This document shows positions 62,089-64,000 of a stretch of DNA of 64,000 nucleotides, piece after piece (the stretch's first letter is position 1; each line of letters opens with the position of its first letter). The notes below the pieces were generated by a model that saw only the letters and a list, made by a program, of their open reading frames with translations, did not search any database and had not been told where the DNA came from. This stretch comes from Hydrogenovibrio thermophilus (lineage in GTDB: Bacteria; Pseudomonadota; Gammaproteobacteria; Thiomicrospirales; Thiomicrospiraceae): assembly GCF_004028275.1 (NCBI RefSeq), contig NZ_CP035033.1, forward strand, positions 1,922,001 to 1,986,000, written 5' to 3'. A program made the position numbers and the translations under genes.

Positions 62089-63129
62089 ATGAAGACAGTC
62101 TGTACCACACCCGCCAAGCTGATTCTGACCGGCGAACACTCGGTTTTGTTCGGCGCCCCGGCGTTGTGTATGGCCGTCGCGCTGGACACGGTGTGCGAGA
62201 TTGATTTCAACCCGTTGGAAACGGCCGACCACCAGCCTTTTTTGGAGATTGAACTCACCGATTTCAACCAGAAAATGGCGTATCCCTACCTGACTTGGCA
62301 AAAACGTGTCACCCATATCGAATCGCGTTATGCGCTCTATGAAAAGAATGCCCTCGCCATCCAAACGGTGTTACAGCAACCCGTGGACTTGGTATTGCTG
62401 ACATTACAGCAATTCCACAACCTGCAGCGATTAAAACCGGGGCATTGGCAAATCAAATTACGTTCGCACAATCTGAGCGGCAAAGGCCTGGGCAGTTCGG
62501 CTTCCATTATCATCAGTCTGCTGCACAGCTTATTCGTTCACCACCAAATCGACATCAGTGAAATCGACCTTCTGGCACTGGCCCAGCAGGTGGAATCCCG
62601 CCAGCATGGCGCCTCCAGCGGATTGGACCCGACGACGGTTTTCCGCGGCGGTTTATTGCGTTTTCAACAAGGCGTGCCGTTGCAACAACTGACACACCAG
62701 AATTTCAATGCCTGGGTGATTGACACCGGCAAGCCCAGTTCCACGACCGGGCAAGCGGTGAACCATGTCCACCATCACTTCACCCACCAAAGTGCCATCT
62801 GGCAGGATTTCAAGCAGGTGGCTTCAAACATGGAGTCGGCGTGGGACACCTCGGATGCCGAACGCCTGAATCAGGCCATCCGAGACAATCAAGCGTTGTT
62901 GGAGCACATCGGTGTGGTGCCGGACAAAGTGAAAACCTTTATTCAGGCATTGCACAAGACCGGCTACTCGGCCAAAATCTGCGGTGCGGGCAGTATCAGC
63001 GGCGACCAAGCCGGTGTTGTACTTTGCATCGGTCCGGATGCGCCGTCGGAAGTCTGCGAGGCTTACGGTTACGATTACTACCCTTTGAAACTCAATGAAA
63101 CCGGGAGTCAATGTGAAGTGCATCACTAG
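62089..63129 (+). CDS. GHMP kinase of the mevalonate pathway (mevalonate or phosphomevalonate kinase)
   Basis: ATG 62089 (MKTVCTTPAKLILTGEHSVL) gives a ~346-residue GHMP kinase. Motif 1 is PAKLILTGEHSVLFGAPAL, the phosphate loop GKGLGSSASIIISLLHSLF, and motif 3 AKICGAGSISGDQAGVVLCI. The substrate region HGASSGLDPTTVFRGGLLRF is like mevalonate kinase. The next gene is a second GHMP kinase with an almost identical motif 1, so one is expected to be mevalonate kinase and the other phosphomevalonate kinase. I cannot assign them with certainty. Confidence 0.8.
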   Translation: MKTVCTTPAKLILTGEHSVLFGAPALCMAVALDTVCEIDFNPLETADHQPFLEIELTDFNQKMAYPYLTWQKRVTHIESRYALYEKNALAIQTVLQQPVDLVLLTLQQFHNLQRLKPGHWQIKLRSHNLSGKGLGSSASIIISLLHSLFVHHQIDISEIDLLALAQQVESRQHGASSGLDPTTVFRGGLLRFQQGVPLQQLTHQNFNAWVIDTGKPSSTTGQAVNHVHHHFTHQSAIWQDFKQVASNMESAWDTSDAERLNQAIRDNQALLEHIGVVPDKVKTFIQALHKTGYSAKICGAGSISGDQAGVVLCIGPDAPSEVCEAYGYDYYPLKLNETGSQCEVHH

Positions 63130-64000
63130 CGCTCCCGCCAATATCATGCTGATGGGTGAACACAGTGTGGTGGCCGGAGAAAAGGCCATCGCTTGCGGCC
63201 TGAACCAGCGGCTGCGCATCGAATGGCAAAGCCGTACCGACCGACGGATTCTTATTCGTTCCGAACTGGGGGACCACGAAACCGACTTGGACACTCTGGC
63301 CCCTCATCCGAAACTGACTTGGGTGCTCGCCGCCCTGCGCCATTATCAGCCGACCTTATCGCATGGTTTGACACTCACCATCGAAAGCGACTTCAAATCC
63401 ACGCTGGGGCTGGGCAGTTCCGCCGCATTGTTGGCCGCTTTATTGGGGGGACTCGATGCGATTACCGACCGAACCCCCGACTTTAAAGCGCGCTTTGACA
63501 CCGGACTGCATCTGATACACGAATTGCAGGGACGCGGGTCCGGTACCGATTTGGCCGCCAGCTTGAGTGGCGGCGTGGTGCTGTTTGACCCGAAAGAGCG
63601 CCAGACCGAATCGCTGACCGTCGAATTCCCGCTCACGCTGGTCTATTGCGGCTACAAGACGCCGACGGCTAAAGTGTTGCAAAAAGTGGCCGACGACTGG
63701 CAACATCAACCCGATTTGCTGGCCGCGCTTTACCGCTTGATGGGTCAAACCACCGACGCGGCTTACCAAGCCTTGAAAACTGACGACACGACCGAGTTTT
63801 ATCGTTTGGTGAATACGTATCAGGGATTGATGGATGCTTTGGGCGTCAACGACCCGGTGTTATCGGACTTGATCGTTCGCCTGCGTCAGGACCCCGGCAT
63901 TACCGCCAGCAAGATTTCCGGTTCCGGCTTGGGCGACTGTGCGTTAGGGTTCGGGCGGCTGGCCGAGCCGCTGACCGGCTTTGAGCCATTGCCAATTGCC
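63113..64000 (+). CDS. Second mevalonate-pathway GHMP kinase (C-terminus outside window)
   Basis: GTG 63113, overlapping the previous gene by 17 bases, starts MKCITSAPANIMLMGEHSVV. The 296 visible residues hold motif 1 (APANIMLMGEHSVVAGEKAI), the phosphate loop TLGLGSSAALLAALLGGLDA, LHLIHELQGRGSGTDLAASL and SKISGSGLGDCALGFG, the last close to mevalonate kinase. No alternative ATG fits before motif 1, which supports the GTG. The continuation, probably a diphosphomevalonate decarboxylase gene after it, lies beyond the window. Confidence 0.85.
   Translation, partial: MKCITSAPANIMLMGEHSVVAGEKAIACGLNQRLRIEWQSRTDRRILIRSELGDHETDLDTLAPHPKLTWVLAALRHYQPTLSHGLTLTIESDFKSTLGLGSSAALLAALLGGLDAITDRTPDFKARFDTGLHLIHELQGRGSGTDLAASLSGGVVLFDPKERQTESLTVEFPLTLVYCGYKTPTAKVLQKVADDWQHQPDLLAALYRLMGQTTDAAYQALKTDDTTEFYRLVNTYQGLMDALGVNDPVLSDLIVRLRQDPGITASKISGSGLGDCALGFGRLAEPLTGFEPLPIA

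Noticed and set aside
1-64000. CRISPR array
   Set aside because: No regularly spaced 24-40 bp repeats with unique spacers were seen; the repeated csoS1 blocks and CCAGGCCTGG copies do not have that structure.

Overview
The window looks like chromosomal DNA of a marine, sulfur-oxidising, chemolithoautotrophic gammaproteobacterium of the Hydrogenovibrio / Thiomicrospira / Thiomicrorhabdus type. The evidence is a complete alpha-carboxysome operon with form IA RuBisCO, a flavocytochrome c sulfide dehydrogenase locus, a 2-oxoacid:ferredoxin oxidoreductase and gammaproteobacterial housekeeping neighbourhoods (rsmI / lpoA-yraN). The genus is inferred from gene content only; no database search was possible.

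Layout. 0-11.5 kb: partial rsmI, lpoA-yraN, a methyltransferase gene broken by a ~260 bp inverted-repeat element, a two-gene AddAB-like helicase-nuclease pair and chrA. 11.5-23 kb (all minus strand): the carboxysome region, reading from cbbL at 22.75 kb through cbbS, csoS2, csoSCA, csoS4A, csoS4B, three near-identical csoS1 copies, a ferritin-like gene, an acRAF-like gene and a McdB-like gene. A terminator follows, and then a second group: a PII-like gene, rdgB, csoS1D and a CbbR-type LysR gene. 23-31.3 kb: a degenerate-site metallo-beta-lactamase-fold exported protein, a small membrane protein and a TetR regulator, divergent from a six-gene operon. That operon encodes two cytochrome bd-like membrane subunits (one fused to a c-type heme domain), a monoheme cytochrome c, an FccB sulfide dehydrogenase flavoprotein, a diheme cytochrome c and a 32-residue membrane peptide. 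This is the best candidate for an undescribed system.

31.4-44.2 kb holds scattered genes: a Bcr/CflA transporter, an RDD protein, a YgjP-like metallopeptidase, a pseudouridine synthase, korAB plus a third gene, a HIRAN protein, a DnaQ-like exonuclease, DUF4145, GIY-YIG, ggt and a DUF815 ATPase. 44.3-56.1 kb is a methylated-amine module: an Amt-family transporter with a 55-residue membrane protein, trimethylamine N-oxide demethylase (Tdm), a NarX/NarL-like two-component pair with a double-PAS protein, trimethylamine monooxygenase (Tmm), a three-subunit heme-dependent dimethylamine N-demethylase, and a cupin. Together these would take trimethylamine to TMAO, dimethylamine and monomethylamine. 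56.1-64 kb: ppiC, then mevalonate-pathway genes (HMG-CoA reductase, type 2 IPP isomerase, HMG-CoA synthase, two GHMP kinases, the last cut by the window edge), interrupted by an AEC carrier, tRNA-Ser(GGA) and a GlcG/HbpS-like protein.

A sequence-level signal runs across the window. The 10-bp palindrome CCAGGCCTGG occurs at 17 exact sites, against about 0.06 expected by chance. It lies both in genes (often coding Gln-Ala-Trp) and in terminator-like intergenic palindromes, and it is absent from the carboxysome, sulfide/bd-like and Amt-Tdm blocks.
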